Assembly (NCBI GenBank): GCA_041397625.1
Contig: JAWKWH010000001.1
Coordinates: forward strand, 496,001 to 560,000
Reading direction: 5' to 3'
Source of the DNA: JAWKWH01 sp041397625
GTDB taxonomy: Bacteria > Pseudomonadota > Alphaproteobacteria > Rhizobiales > Rhizobiaceae
DNA: 64,000 nucleotides
Shown here: positions 35,978 through 44,864 of the stretch, piece by piece
Layout of the letters: every line of letters begins with the position of its first letter
Numbering within the stretch: position 1 is the first letter of the stretch
Made by a program: the position numbers and the translations under genes
The notes under the pieces: generated by a model
The model's input: the letters and a program-made list of their open reading frames with translations, nothing else
Told to the model about the DNA's origin: nothing
Databases searched by the model: none

Positions 35978-37805
35978 TCTGATTGCCCACAACATCGCGC
36001 CGATCATGTTCATCAGCGTGATGGCGCTTCTGCTGCTTGGTTATCCCGTGGCCTTCAGCCTTGCCGCCGGGGGCCTGTTCTTCTTTGCCGTCGGCGTGGA
36101 GCTTTCGCATCTGTCGAGCGAGATTCGCCTGTTCTGGCCGCTGCTGCAGGCCCAGCCCGAGCGCATCTACGGCATCATGTACAACGACACGCTGCTGGCG
36201 GTGCCGTTCTTCACCTTCATGGGGCTGATACTGGAACGTTCGGGCATGGCCGAGGACCTGCTCGACACGATCGGCCAGCTTTTCGGTCCGATCCGCGGCG
36301 GCCTTGCCTATGCCGCGGTGCTGGTCGGCGCGCTCCTGGCTGCGACCACCGGCGTCGTGGCGGCCTCGGTCATCGCCATGGGCCTGATATCGCTGCCGAT
36401 CATGCTGCGCTACAATTACAACCGGCCCTTCGCCACCGGCGCCATCGCCGCCTCGGGCACATTGGCGCAGATCGTGCCGCCGTCTCTGGTGCTGATCGTC
36501 ATGGCGGACCAGGTCGGCCGCTCCGTCGGCGACATGTATGTTGGCGCATTGCTGCCGGCGCTGATCATGATCGGCGCCTACTGCCTCTATGTCTTCATTG
36601 TCACGATGGTCCGGCCCGGCTGGGCGCCGGCGCTGCCGCCCGAGACGCGCACGCTCGGACACGGCGTGGCGTCGCTGATCATCATCCTGCTCGCGGCGCT
36701 GGCAATCCATTTCGCCGCCTATCATTTCGTCTTCGAGGAGATGCGCTACGAGGTCCGTTTCGTCTGGTCGGCGACCACGGCGGTGCTCATCGCCTACGGT
36801 TTCGCGCTCGCCAATCGCTTTTTCAATCTCGGCGTGCTGTCGCGGCTGGCCGAGCAGGTCGTCATCGTGCTGATCCCGCCGCTGGCGCTGATCTTCCTGG
36901 TGCTCGGCACCATCTTCCTTGGCATCGCCACGCCGACCGAAGGCGGCGCGATGGGCGCCACCGGCGCGCTGGTCCTGGCCATTGCCAAGCGCAGGCTCAC
37001 CATTCCGGTGCTCAAGCAGGCGCTCGATTCCACCACCAAGCTGTCCGCCTTCGTCATGTTCATCCTCATCGGCGCGCGCGTTTTCGGCCTCACTTTCTAC
37101 GGGCTGAACGGCAATGTCTGGATCGAGGAACTGCTGCTGCAGCTTCCGGGCGGCGAGACCGGCTTCCTCATCACCGTCACCATCATCGTCTTCATCCTCG
37201 GCTGCTTCCTCGATTTCTTCGAGATCGCCTTCATTATGGTGCCGCTGCTGGCGCCGGTCGCCGACAAGCTCGGCATCGACCTGATCTGGTTTGGCATCAT
37301 TCTCGGCATCAACCTGCAGGCCTCCTTCCTCACTCCGCCCTTCGGCTTCGCGCTGTTCTATCTGCGCTCCATCGCGCCGGTCGGACAATGGAAGGACGAG
37401 GCTTCCGGCAGGATGCTGGCCGGCGTCAAGACCACCGAGATCTACAAGGGTGCGGTGCCGTTCATCGCCATCCAGTTCCTGATGATCCTGCTGGTCATCG
37501 CCTTTCCGCGGCTCGTCACCCACTACAAGGACGACGAGAAACCGTTCGATCCGAATGTCGAGATCAACCTTCCCGAGCTCGGCGGCGGAACCGGTGGCGA
37601 GAGCAATGGCGGTCTGCCCGGCCTGCCGGGCCTTGGCTTGCCGCCGATCGGCGGCCCGACCCCGCCGGCGGAAAACGGCGGGCTGCAACTGCCGGGCCTG
37701 GGCTTGCCGCCGCCCGGCGAAACGACGTCCGGCGCAGGCGCCGAGGGTGCCGGCTCCGGCGAACCGCCGGTGATCGACCTGTCGCAGCCGCCGAAGATCG
37801 AGTGA
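35970..37805 (+). CDS. dctM: TRAP transporter large permease (DctM family) with Gly/Pro-rich tail
   Basis: This 611-residue membrane subunit is of the large DctM class (about 600 residues) seen with 2-oxoacid TRAP systems. It has about 14 hydrophobic segments and the conserved ATPTEGGAMGA and LTPPFGFALFYLR motifs. The last 70 or so residues form a Gly/Pro/Leu tail containing the unit LPGLGLPP twice, probably exposed and disordered. No substrate-binding protein gene follows. A fitting one lies 4.2 kb downstream on the other strand. Confidence 0.93.
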   Translation: MLDLIAHNIAPIMFISVMALLLLGYPVAFSLAAGGLFFFAVGVELSHLSSEIRLFWPLLQAQPERIYGIMYNDTLLAVPFFTFMGLILERSGMAEDLLDTIGQLFGPIRGGLAYAAVLVGALLAATTGVVAASVIAMGLISLPIMLRYNYNRPFATGAIAASGTLAQIVPPSLVLIVMADQVGRSVGDMYVGALLPALIMIGAYCLYVFIVTMVRPGWAPALPPETRTLGHGVASLIIILLAALAIHFAAYHFVFEEMRYEVRFVWSATTAVLIAYGFALANRFFNLGVLSRLAEQVVIVLIPPLALIFLVLGTIFLGIATPTEGGAMGATGALVLAIAKRRLTIPVLKQALDSTTKLSAFVMFILIGARVFGLTFYGLNGNVWIEELLLQLPGGETGFLITVTIIVFILGCFLDFFEIAFIMVPLLAPVADKLGIDLIWFGIILGINLQASFLTPPFGFALFYLRSIAPVGQWKDEASGRMLAGVKTTEIYKGAVPFIAIQFLMILLVIAFPRLVTHYKDDEKPFDPNVEINLPELGGGTGGESNGGLPGLPGLGLPPIGGPTPPAENGGLQLPGLGLPPPGETTSGAGAEGAGSGEPPVIDLSQPPKIE

Positions 37806-37814
37806 TGCGCCGCG

Positions 37815-38249
37815 CTATTTCTTGCGCCCGTAGAGTTCCAGCCGGTGGTGGATGATCTCGTAGCCGAGTGACTTGGCGATCTCGTCCTGCAACTGCTCTA
37901 TCCTTTCGGAATGGAACTCGATCACCTGGCCGGTGTCGATGTCGATCAGGTGGTCGTGGTGTTCTCCGTCGGCCGGCTCGAAACGCGACGGCCCGCCCTC
38001 GAAGGCGTGGCGCTGGATCGCGCCCTTGTCTTCAAGAAGCTTCATCGTGCGGTAGACAGTCGATAGCGAGATGCTGTCGTCGAGCCTGACGGCGCGGCGA
38101 AAAATCGCCATCGCATCGGGATGGTCGTCATGCTCGGCGAGGATTTTCAGGATGATCCTGCGCGGTCGCGTGATCCTGACGCCGGCGTTGCGTAGCAACC
38201 CCTCGTAGTCGGGTCGCGCGCTGCTCCCGCTTTCGGTTTTGCTCGCCAT
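37815..38249 (-). CDS. mur: Fur-family regulator, probably Mur (manganese-responsive)
   Basis: This 144-residue protein, from ATG at 38249, has a winged helix (SLSTVYRTMKLLEDKG) and the HHDHLIDIDTGQVIEF metal-binding region, ending HHRLELYGRKK. It lies divergent from sitABCD, and a palindrome sits between them. In rhizobia the Fur homologue Mur represses sitABCD under manganese sufficiency. Assignment as Mur rather than iron-sensing Fur rests on this context. A longer open frame to 38336 has no family similarity before Met29. Confidence 0.82.
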   Translation of the reverse strand: MASKTESGSSARPDYEGLLRNAGVRITRPRRIILKILAEHDDHPDAMAIFRRAVRLDDSISLSTVYRTMKLLEDKGAIQRHAFEGGPSRFEPADGEHHDHLIDIDTGQVIEFHSERIEQLQDEIAKSLGYEIIHHRLELYGRKK

Positions 38250-38374
38250 CATGGCCGCTGCCACTACTCCAGATGAGAAGCGTTTGCAAATCAGAAAGCG
38301 GCCGGATCGATGGTTTGCCACCCTGCGGCGGGGCACGCGGACCGTGCTTCGCCGGAAAGCTGCACCGTCTTAGT

Positions 38375-38389
38375 TGCAAACGATTTGCA
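38375..38389 (+). promoter_or_regulatory. Mur/Fur-type operator in the sitA promoter
   Basis: TGCAAA-CGA-TTTGCA is a perfect 6-3-6 inverted repeat. It ends seven bases before a TTGACA (38396-38401) that can serve as -35, with GATACG 17 bases on as a weak -10. The Mur responsive sites described in rhizobia and Brucella are TGCAAAT-like palindromes. A second TTTGCAAA core at 38283-38290 lies close to the regulator's own start and may be the autoregulatory half. Confidence 0.65.
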
Positions 38390-38452
38390 TTTGCATTGAC
38401 AAGGCTGCAAAAGTGAACGATACGAGGATGCAATTTTCTCCCGGAGCCCCCG

Positions 38453-39349
38453 ATGATCCGCAACATCCTTGTCCTGTGGACGTTCGCAGCGTTCGTCCTG
38501 GTGTCCGCTCCGGCATTGGCGGCGGGCAAGTTCAAGGTCGTCACCTCGTTCACAGTCATCGCCGACATGGCGCGGAACGTCGCCGGAGACGCCGCAGTGG
38601 TTGAATCGGTCACCAAGCCGGGCGCGGAGATCCACAACTACCGTCCGACGCCGGGCGACATTCTGAAGGCCCAGGACGCGGACCTGATCCTGTGGAACGG
38701 GCTCAACCTGGAACTCTGGTTCGAGAAGTTCTTCGCCAATCTGAGCGGCGTTCCGGGCGTCGTCATCACCGAAGGCATCGAGCCGATGGGCATCGGCGAG
38801 GGTCCCTACGAGGGCAAGCCCAACCCGCACGCCTGGATGTCGCCGTCTGATGCCCGCATCTATATCGGGAATATCCGCGACGCGCTGATGCTCCACGATC
38901 CCGCAAATGCCGCCACCTACGAAGCCAACGCCAAGCGCTACATCGAGGAGATCGCCGCAGCCGTCGATCCGCTGCGCGCCGCTCTGGCGTCGATCCCCGA
39001 GGACCGCCGCTGGCTGGTCACCAGCGAGGGGGCGTTCTCCTACCTGGCGCGAGATCTGGGCCTGAAGGAACTCTATCTGTGGCCGATCAACGCCGACGCG
39101 CAGGGTACGCCGCAACAGGTTCGCAAGGTTATCGACGCGGTGCGCGAGCACGATATCCAGGTGGTCTTCTCAGAGAGCACCGTGTCGGACAAGCCGGCCC
39201 GCCAGGTTGCGCGCGAAACTGGCGCGCGCTACGGCGGCGTGCTCTATGTCGATTCGCTGAGCGCTGAAGACGGGCCGGTGCCGACCTATGTCGATCTGCT
39301 GTCCGTCACGGTCCGGACCATCGCCGAAGGCCTACGCAGTGAATCTTGA
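38453..39349 (+). CDS. sitA: Manganese/iron ABC transporter substrate-binding protein
   Basis: This 298-residue cluster-A1 metal-binding protein has a signal peptide (MIRNILVLWTF to ALAA). Metal ligands visible are His61 (EIHNYRPTP) and His126 (NPHAWMSP), then the Glu in FSESTVSDKPARQ and the Asp in YVDSLSAEDG. SitA/YfeA proteins deliver Mn(II), and less well Fe(II), to the permease. GGAG precedes the ATG. It is the first gene of sitABCD, beneath the Mur-type operator. Confidence 0.94.
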   Translation: MIRNILVLWTFAAFVLVSAPALAAGKFKVVTSFTVIADMARNVAGDAAVVESVTKPGAEIHNYRPTPGDILKAQDADLILWNGLNLELWFEKFFANLSGVPGVVITEGIEPMGIGEGPYEGKPNPHAWMSPSDARIYIGNIRDALMLHDPANAATYEANAKRYIEEIAAAVDPLRAALASIPEDRRWLVTSEGAFSYLARDLGLKELYLWPINADAQGTPQQVRKVIDAVREHDIQVVFSESTVSDKPARQVARETGARYGGVLYVDSLSAEDGPVPTYVDLLSVTVRTIAEGLRSES

Positions 39350-40253
39350 GGTCACCGCCCCGGATAAGACAGCGGCGGCGGGCGTCGGGCTCGCCGTCGA
39401 AGACGTCACAGTCACCTATCGAAACGGCCACACCGCCCTGGTCGATGCGCGCTTCTCCATCCCGCGCGGCACCATCACCGCGCTCGTCGGCGTCAACGGG
39501 TCCGGCAAGTCGACCCTGTTCAAGGCGATCATGGGCTTCGTACCGCTGGCGCGCGGCCGCGTCGAGATCCTCGGTGGCCGGGCCGAGGCGGCGCTGAAGA
39601 ACAATCTCGTCGCTTATGTGCCGCAGTCTGAGGATGTCGACTGGAACTTCCCCGTCCTCGTCGAGGACGTGGTGATGATGGGTCGCTACGGCCACATGAA
39701 CTGGCTCAGGATTCCGGGTCGCCGCGACCGCGAACTCGTCGATGCCGCCCTGGAGCGGGTCAACATGACCGCCTACCGCAAGCGCCAGATCGGCGAACTG
39801 TCCGGCGGGCAGAAGAAGCGTGTCTTCCTGGCGCGCGCACTCGCCCAGGAGGGTCAGGTGATCCTGCTCGACGAACCGTTCACCGGCGTCGACGTCAAGA
39901 CCGAGGAGCAGATCATCGCGCTTCTGAAATCGCTGCGAGACGAGGGTCGCGTCATGCTGGTCTCGACGCACAATCTCGGCAGCGTGCCGGAATTCTGCGA
40001 CCGCACGGTTCTGATCAATCGCACGATCCTGGCGTCCGGCCTCACCGGGGAGGTGTTCACGCGCGCCAACCTCGAACTTGCCTTCGGTGGCGTGCTGCGC
40101 CAGTTCACCCTCGGCGGTACAGACCTGCACGACGACGAGGACAGCCGCCAGGTCACCGTGCTCACCGACGACGAGCGGCCGTTCGTCATCTATGGCGAAG
40201 ACGGTGAGGGCGACCAGCCGGAGAAGGCCGACGGTGCCGAGCGCGATGGCTGA
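39339..40253 (+). CDS. sitB: Manganese/iron ABC transporter ATP-binding protein
   Basis: This 304-residue ATPase has Walker A GVNGSGKST, signature ELSGGQKKR and Walker B VILLDEPFTGVD. The chosen GTG at 39339 overlaps the end of sitA by 11 bases. The longer frame upstream runs inside sitA. The acidic C-terminal tail (GEDGEGDQPEKADG) extends beyond the usual ATPase core. Confidence 0.94.
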   Translation: MNLEVTAPDKTAAAGVGLAVEDVTVTYRNGHTALVDARFSIPRGTITALVGVNGSGKSTLFKAIMGFVPLARGRVEILGGRAEAALKNNLVAYVPQSEDVDWNFPVLVEDVVMMGRYGHMNWLRIPGRRDRELVDAALERVNMTAYRKRQIGELSGGQKKRVFLARALAQEGQVILLDEPFTGVDVKTEEQIIALLKSLRDEGRVMLVSTHNLGSVPEFCDRTVLINRTILASGLTGEVFTRANLELAFGGVLRQFTLGGTDLHDDEDSRQVTVLTDDERPFVIYGEDGEGDQPEKADGAERDG

Positions 40254-41103
40254 GTTGCTCGAGCCCTTCGCCTATGGCTACATGGTCAACGCCATGTGGG
40301 TCAGCGCGCTGGTCGGCGGCGTCTGCGCCTTCCTCTCCGCCTATCTCATGCTCAAGGGCTGGTCGCTGGTCGGCGACGCGCTGTCGCACTCCATCGTGCC
40401 CGGCGTCGCCGGCGCCTACATGCTTGGCCTGCCGTTCTCGCTCGGCGCGTTCTTCGCCGGTGTGCTTGCCGCGGGCGGCATCCTGTTCCTCAACCAGCGT
40501 ACCCGGCTGCGACAGGACGCGATCATCGGGCTGATATTCACCTCTTTCTTCGGGCTCGGCCTGTTCATGGTCTCGCTCAGGCCCGCCGCGGTCAGCATCG
40601 AGACCATCGTGCTCGGCAACATTCTCGCCGTCACGCCGGCCGACACGCTACAGCTCGCCATCATCGGCGGCGTCACCTTCCTCGTGCTGCTGGCCAAATG
40701 GAAGGATCTGATGGTCGCCTTCTTCGACGAGAACCATGCCCGCTCCATCGGCCTCAATCCCGACCGGTTGAAGGTTCTGTTCTTCACCCTGCTCAGTGCC
40801 TCCACCGTTGCCGCGCTGCAGACGGTCGGCGCGTTCCTGGTCATCGCCATGGTGGTAACGCCGGGAGCGACCGCCTATCTCCTGACCGACCGCTTTCCGC
40901 GGCTCATCGTCATCAGCATCGCCATCGGCGCGACGAGCAGCTTCGTCGGCGCCTATCTGAGCTACTTCCTCGACGGCGCCACCGGCGGCATCATCGTCGT
41001 CCTGCAGACGCTGCTCTTCCTCGTGGCTTTCGTCCTTGCGCCCAAGCACGGCTATCTCGCCGCACGGCGCAAGGCCCGGCTCGCCCTGGAGGCGGCGCGA
41101 TGA
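40246..41103 (+). CDS. sitC: Manganese/iron ABC transporter permease
   Basis: This 285-residue ABC-3 family permease has about eight membrane segments and the motif LKGWSLVGDALSHSIVPG. The ATG at 40246 overlaps the sitB stop by eight bases. Confidence 0.94.
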   Translation: MAELLEPFAYGYMVNAMWVSALVGGVCAFLSAYLMLKGWSLVGDALSHSIVPGVAGAYMLGLPFSLGAFFAGVLAAGGILFLNQRTRLRQDAIIGLIFTSFFGLGLFMVSLRPAAVSIETIVLGNILAVTPADTLQLAIIGGVTFLVLLAKWKDLMVAFFDENHARSIGLNPDRLKVLFFTLLSASTVAALQTVGAFLVIAMVVTPGATAYLLTDRFPRLIVISIAIGATSSFVGAYLSYFLDGATGGIIVVLQTLLFLVAFVLAPKHGYLAARRKARLALEAAR

Positions 41104-41987
41104 GCGACCTGGCCGACCTGCTGCTGCAACCCTTCGCCTTCCCCTTCATGCGCCAGGCCTTTGCGATCGCCGTGCTGGTGGCGGTGCCGGCGGCGCTGTT
41201 GTCCTGCTTCCTGGTGCTCAAGGGCTGGTCGCTGATGGGAGACGCCGTCTCGCACGCCGTGCTGCCGGGCATTGCCCTTGCCTACATCGCCGGCATTCCT
41301 GTCGCCATTGGCGCCTTTGCCGCCGGCATGGTCTGCGCCCTGTCGACCGGCTTTCTGACCGAGAACAGCCGCGTCAAGCAGGACACCGTCATGGGCGTCG
41401 TGTTTTCCGGCATGTTCGGCCTTGGCATTGTTTTGAACACCTCCATCCAGACCGGCGTGCACCTGCACCACATCCTGTTCGGCGACATTCTCGGCATCAC
41501 ATGGCGCGACGTTGTCGAGACCGGCGCCATTTCACTCGTGGTGACCTTGATGCTGGCGACCAAGTGGCGCGACCTGCTGCTGCATGCCTTCGACAGCCAG
41601 CATGCCCGCGCCATCGGCCTGCCGGTCAGGCTGCTGCATTATGGCCTGCTGGCGCTGCTGTCGCTGTCGATCGTCGCCGGATTGAAGGCCGTCGGCATCA
41701 TCCTCGTTATCGCGCTGTTGATTGCGCCCGGCGCAACCGCCTATCTCGTTACCCGGCGGTTTGGCGCCATGCTGCTTGCGGCGGTGGCGGTCGCCGTCGG
41801 CGCATCCTTTGCCGGCGTCTATGTCAGCTTCTTCATCGACAGCGCGCCGGCGCCGACCATCGTGCTGGTCATGACCGGCCTGTTCGTCATCGCCTTCGTC
41901 TATGCCGGATGGCGGGACCGCGCCGCCGGTCGACCCACCGGCGGGACGGCGGCGCTTGCCATCATTGAAAAACCCCGGGAGTTCTGA
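41100..41987 (+). CDS. sitD: Manganese/iron ABC transporter permease
   Basis: This 295-residue ABC-3 family permease is paralogous to sitC, with the same LKGWSLMGDAVSHAVLPG block. Two different permease genes in the operon separate Sit/Yfe systems from single-permease zinc (Znu) systems. The start overlaps the sitC stop (ATGA). Its stop lies inside a terminator hairpin shared with the convergent gene. Confidence 0.94.
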   Translation: MSDLADLLLQPFAFPFMRQAFAIAVLVAVPAALLSCFLVLKGWSLMGDAVSHAVLPGIALAYIAGIPVAIGAFAAGMVCALSTGFLTENSRVKQDTVMGVVFSGMFGLGIVLNTSIQTGVHLHHILFGDILGITWRDVVETGAISLVVTLMLATKWRDLLLHAFDSQHARAIGLPVRLLHYGLLALLSLSIVAGLKAVGIILVIALLIAPGATAYLVTRRFGAMLLAAVAVAVGASFAGVYVSFFIDSAPAPTIVLVMTGLFVIAFVYAGWRDRAAGRPTGGTAALAIIEKPREF

Positions 41988-41999
41988 ATTCCCGGGGTT
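41971..41999. terminator. Bidirectional terminator between sitD and the TRAP binding-protein gene
   Basis: The perfect 10-bp arms AACCCCGGGA (41971-41980) and TCCCGGGGTT (41990-41999) surround a 9-base loop. On the minus strand a TTTTTC run follows, so it is a strong terminator for the binding-protein gene. On the plus strand it ends sitD with a weaker U run. The sitD stop codon is in the loop. Confidence 0.85.
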
Positions 42000-42027
42000 C
42001 TGTCTCGTCAGATGACGCTCGACCGGC

Positions 42028-43134
42028 TCAGAGCTTGCCGGCCCGCTGCTGGATCATCATGAAGGTGTCGAAAGTGTATTCCGACAGCTGCATCCACAGA
42101 TAGGCGTCCTTCTTGAACTCCAACTGGTTGTCGTAGATCTTCTTGAACATCGGGTTCACGGCATTGATCTCCTCGTAGGTCGCCTTGGCGGCCTCGTAGG
42201 ATGCCTCGAGGATCTGCTGGCTGAACGGCCGCAACTGCGCGCCGGCCTGCACCAGGCGCTTCAGCGCCGCCGGGTTTTTCGAGTCGTAGTTGGCCATCAT
42301 GTCCGAATTGGCCGCGCGGCACGACGCCTCGAGGATTGCCTGGTAGCTCTTGGGCAGTTCGTTCCACTTCGCCTGGTTGATGAAAGTGTGCAGGACCGGC
42401 CCGCCTTCCCACCAGCCCGGATAGTAGTAGTACTGGGCGACCTTGTTGAAGCCGAGCTTCTCGTCGTCATAGGGGCCGACCCACTCTGTGGCGTCGATCG
42501 TGCCCTTTTCAAGCGACGCGTAGATGTCGCCGCCGGCAATCTGCTGCGGCACGACGCCCAGCTTCTCGATGATCTTGCCGCCCATGCCGCCGATGCGCAT
42601 CTTCAGACCCTTGAGGTCGTCGAGCGTATTGATCTCCTTGCGGAACCAGCCGCCCATCTGGGCGCCCGTATTGCCGCAGGGAAATGCCACAATACCTTGC
42701 GTTGCGTAGAACTCGGCCATGAGATCCTGTCCGCCGCCATGGTAGAACCAGGCGTTCTGCAGGCGCGCATTGAGGCCGAAGGGGATCGCGGTACCCAACG
42801 CATAGGTCGGATCCTTGCCCCAGTAATAGTAGGACGCGGTGTGGGCCAGTTCGACCGTGCCGGCCGAAGCGGCGTCGGCTGCCTGGAGACCCGGAACGAT
42901 CTCGCCGGCGGCGTATACCTGGATATCGAAATTGCCGTCGGTCGCCTCTTTGACGAAACTGGCCATCGTTTCCGCGGCGCCGTAGATCGTGTCGAGTGCC
43001 TTGGGGAACGACGACGTCAGCCGCCATGTCACTTTCGGCATCGACTGCGCGACGGCCGGCGCGGCCAGTGTCGATGCGGCAGCGGCGCCGGCACCGGCCA
43101 GGCCCGCTTTTTTGATGAATGAACGACGATCCAT
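42028..43134 (-). CDS. dctP: TRAP transporter substrate-binding protein, 2-oxoacid type (TakP-like)
   Basis: This 368-residue protein is read from ATG at 43134, behind the strong ribosome-binding site GGGAGGTTG. A twin-arginine signal (MDRRSFIKKAG to APAVAQ) precedes a DctP-family fold. The blocks TEWVGPYDDEKLGF and YYYPGWWEGGP are characteristic of the TakP/lactate-binding group, whose known members bind pyruvate, 2-oxobutyrate or lactate. The membrane subunits are encoded at 35.3-37.8 kb on the other strand, with mur-sitABCD in between. A longer upstream frame to 43260 is not coding. Confidence 0.9.
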   Translation of the reverse strand: MDRRSFIKKAGLAGAGAAAASTLAAPAVAQSMPKVTWRLTSSFPKALDTIYGAAETMASFVKEATDGNFDIQVYAAGEIVPGLQAADAASAGTVELAHTASYYYWGKDPTYALGTAIPFGLNARLQNAWFYHGGGQDLMAEFYATQGIVAFPCGNTGAQMGGWFRKEINTLDDLKGLKMRIGGMGGKIIEKLGVVPQQIAGGDIYASLEKGTIDATEWVGPYDDEKLGFNKVAQYYYYPGWWEGGPVLHTFINQAKWNELPKSYQAILEASCRAANSDMMANYDSKNPAALKRLVQAGAQLRPFSQQILEASYEAAKATYEEINAVNPMFKKIYDNQLEFKKDAYLWMQLSEYTFDTFMMIQQRAGKL

Positions 43135-43462
43135 TGAACAACCTCCCGTAGTAGCGACGTTCCGGCAACCGTCCGGCTTTGGTCTTGGTTGATACCGGTC
43201 GGAACCTGGGCGCAATGAATACACTTTGATACGCGCCTGTCTAGGGTCAGGACCCGCCAATGGCCGGCGAAATGGTCGGCCGGCGCCTCTCTGTCGCCAC
43301 GGCCCTTACCTGCCGTCGCGGCAGGCTGTTCTTCCGGAGGTTGTCAAGCCCCGCAGCGGCCCGATCCGCGGTATCCGGTGCCATCAAACCGGTTGGAACC
43401 AAATCCCGAACGCTGTAAGAGGAGCACGGGAAGAAACCTGTTCACGCGAGGACAGACCAATC
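43135..43462. other. Intergenic region between the TRAP binding-protein gene and the nitrile hydratase cluster
   Basis: This 328-base gap between divergent genes presumably holds both promoters. I see no convincing -35/-10 pair or operator. The ribosome-binding site of the plus-strand gene (AGGACAG) is at its right edge. Confidence 0.45.
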
Positions 43463-44239
43463 ATGGTGCAGCCCCTTGTCGCGGTACCCGCCGATATCCG
43501 CCGGTTCGACGGCTATGTCTGGCACGCCGTGCCGCAACCCTATCTCGAAGCTGCGGTTTCCGTGTCGGGGGTGCTCCCGCTCACGGTTCCCGCCTTCGGC
43601 GCCGAGCGCGTCGACATCGACCAGGTGCTCGGCGCCGTCGACGGCGTCATGCTCACCGGCTCCAAGTCCAACGTGCACCCCTCGCTCTATGGCGAGGAGG
43701 CGACGGAAGCCAACGGTCCCTACGACCAGGGCCGCGATTCGACCACGCTGCCGCTGATCCGCCGTGCAATCGAACGCGGCGTGCCGCTGCTCGCCATCTG
43801 CCGCGGAATCCAGGAGCTCAACGTGGCGCTCGGCGGCACCTTGCAGGCCGAAGTCCAGGACCAGGACGGCATGCTGGATCACCGCGCCGCCGACAGCACC
43901 GTGCAGGATGAGCGCTTCGCTATCCATCAGCCTGTCAAGGTCAGGTCGGGCTCCTGCCTTGCGTCGATCCTCGGCGCCGGCGAGGTTACCGTCAATTCGC
44001 TGCACCGCCAGGCGATCGGCCGCCTGGCACCGGGGCTGGAGGTGGAGGCCGAAGCGCCCGATGGCGTCGTCGAGGCCGTCGCCGTGTCGGGCGCCAGGGC
44101 GTTCGCCGTCGGCGTGCAATGGCACCCCGAATACTGGGCGGCAAGCGACGAGACCTCGTCGCGCATCTTCAGGGCGTTCGGCGATGCGGTCCGCGATCAC
44201 TGGGCGGCGCGCGCCGGGGCCAGGCAGGCAGCCGAGTAG
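43463..44239 (+). CDS. Gamma-glutamyl-gamma-aminobutyrate hydrolase-like protein (peptidase C26)
   Basis: This 258-residue class-I glutamine-amidotransferase-fold hydrolase has a nucleophile Cys113 in LLAICRGIQELN and a catalytic His/Glu pair in GVQWHPEY. PuuD-type members cleave gamma-glutamyl amide bonds. It directly precedes nitrile hydratase (4-base gap), where an amidase is more commonly found. A role in hydrolysing an amide made by the hydratase is possible but not shown. ATG at 43463 follows an AGGACAG ribosome-binding site. Confidence 0.83.
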   Translation: MVQPLVAVPADIRRFDGYVWHAVPQPYLEAAVSVSGVLPLTVPAFGAERVDIDQVLGAVDGVMLTGSKSNVHPSLYGEEATEANGPYDQGRDSTTLPLIRRAIERGVPLLAICRGIQELNVALGGTLQAEVQDQDGMLDHRAADSTVQDERFAIHQPVKVRSGSCLASILGAGEVTVNSLHRQAIGRLAPGLEVEAEAPDGVVEAVAVSGARAFAVGVQWHPEYWAASDETSSRIFRAFGDAVRDHWAARAGARQAAE

Positions 44240-44243
44240 TTCC

Positions 44244-44864
44244 ATGGGCGGCGATCACCGGCATCAAGACCATTCGCATCTGCCGGAGACGGAACTGCGG
44301 GTCAGGACGCTGGAATCGCTGCTCGTCGAGAAGGGCTATGTCGATCCGGCGGCGCTCGACCTCCTGATCGAGACCTACGAGACCAGGGTCGGTCCGCGCA
44401 ACGGAGCCGCCGTCGTCGCCAGGGCCTGGACCGATCCAGGGTTCAGGAAATGGCTGCTCGACGATGCCACGGCGGCGATCGCCTCGATGGGCTTCATCGG
44501 CCGCCAGGGCGAGCACATGGTGGCTCTGGAAAATACGCCCGACGTCCACAACATGGTCGTGTGCACGCTCTGCTCCTGTTATCCGTGGCCGGTGCTCGGC
44601 CTGCCGCCCGTCTGGTACAAGTCGGCGCCCTACCGCTCACGCGCCGTGATCGACCCGCGCGGCGTGCTCGCCGATTTCGGCGTTGTTTTGCCCGAGGGCA
44701 AATCGGTCAGGGTCTGGGATTCCACCGCCGAGGTCCGCTATCTGGTCGTTCCCGAGCGGCCGGACGACACCGGGGAACTCGACGAGGCGGCGCTTGCCCG
44801 TCTCGTCACCCGCGATTCCATGATCGGTACCGGGCTGGCGCTTTCGCCGGATCAGGCGCCATGA
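44244..44864 (+). CDS. nthA: Nitrile hydratase, alpha subunit (cobalt type)
   Basis: This 206-residue subunit has the metal-binding motif VCTLCSCY (Cys107, Cys110, Ser111, Cys112). Thr in the second place of CTLCSC indicates the cobalt rather than the iron class, which has Ser. The N-terminus is His-rich (GGDHRHQDHSH). The enzyme hydrates nitriles to amides. It overlaps nthB by four bases. Confidence 0.95.
   Translation: MGGDHRHQDHSHLPETELRVRTLESLLVEKGYVDPAALDLLIETYETRVGPRNGAAVVARAWTDPGFRKWLLDDATAAIASMGFIGRQGEHMVALENTPDVHNMVVCTLCSCYPWPVLGLPPVWYKSAPYRSRAVIDPRGVLADFGVVLPEGKSVRVWDSTAEVRYLVVPERPDDTGELDEAALARLVTRDSMIGTGLALSPDQAP

Noticed and set aside
35895..37688. Open frame of 597 codons opposite dctM, Asp/Glu/Gln/Arg-rich
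   Set aside because: It is a shadow of membrane-protein codons (Leu, Ile, Val read in reverse give Glu, Asp, Gln and Asn).
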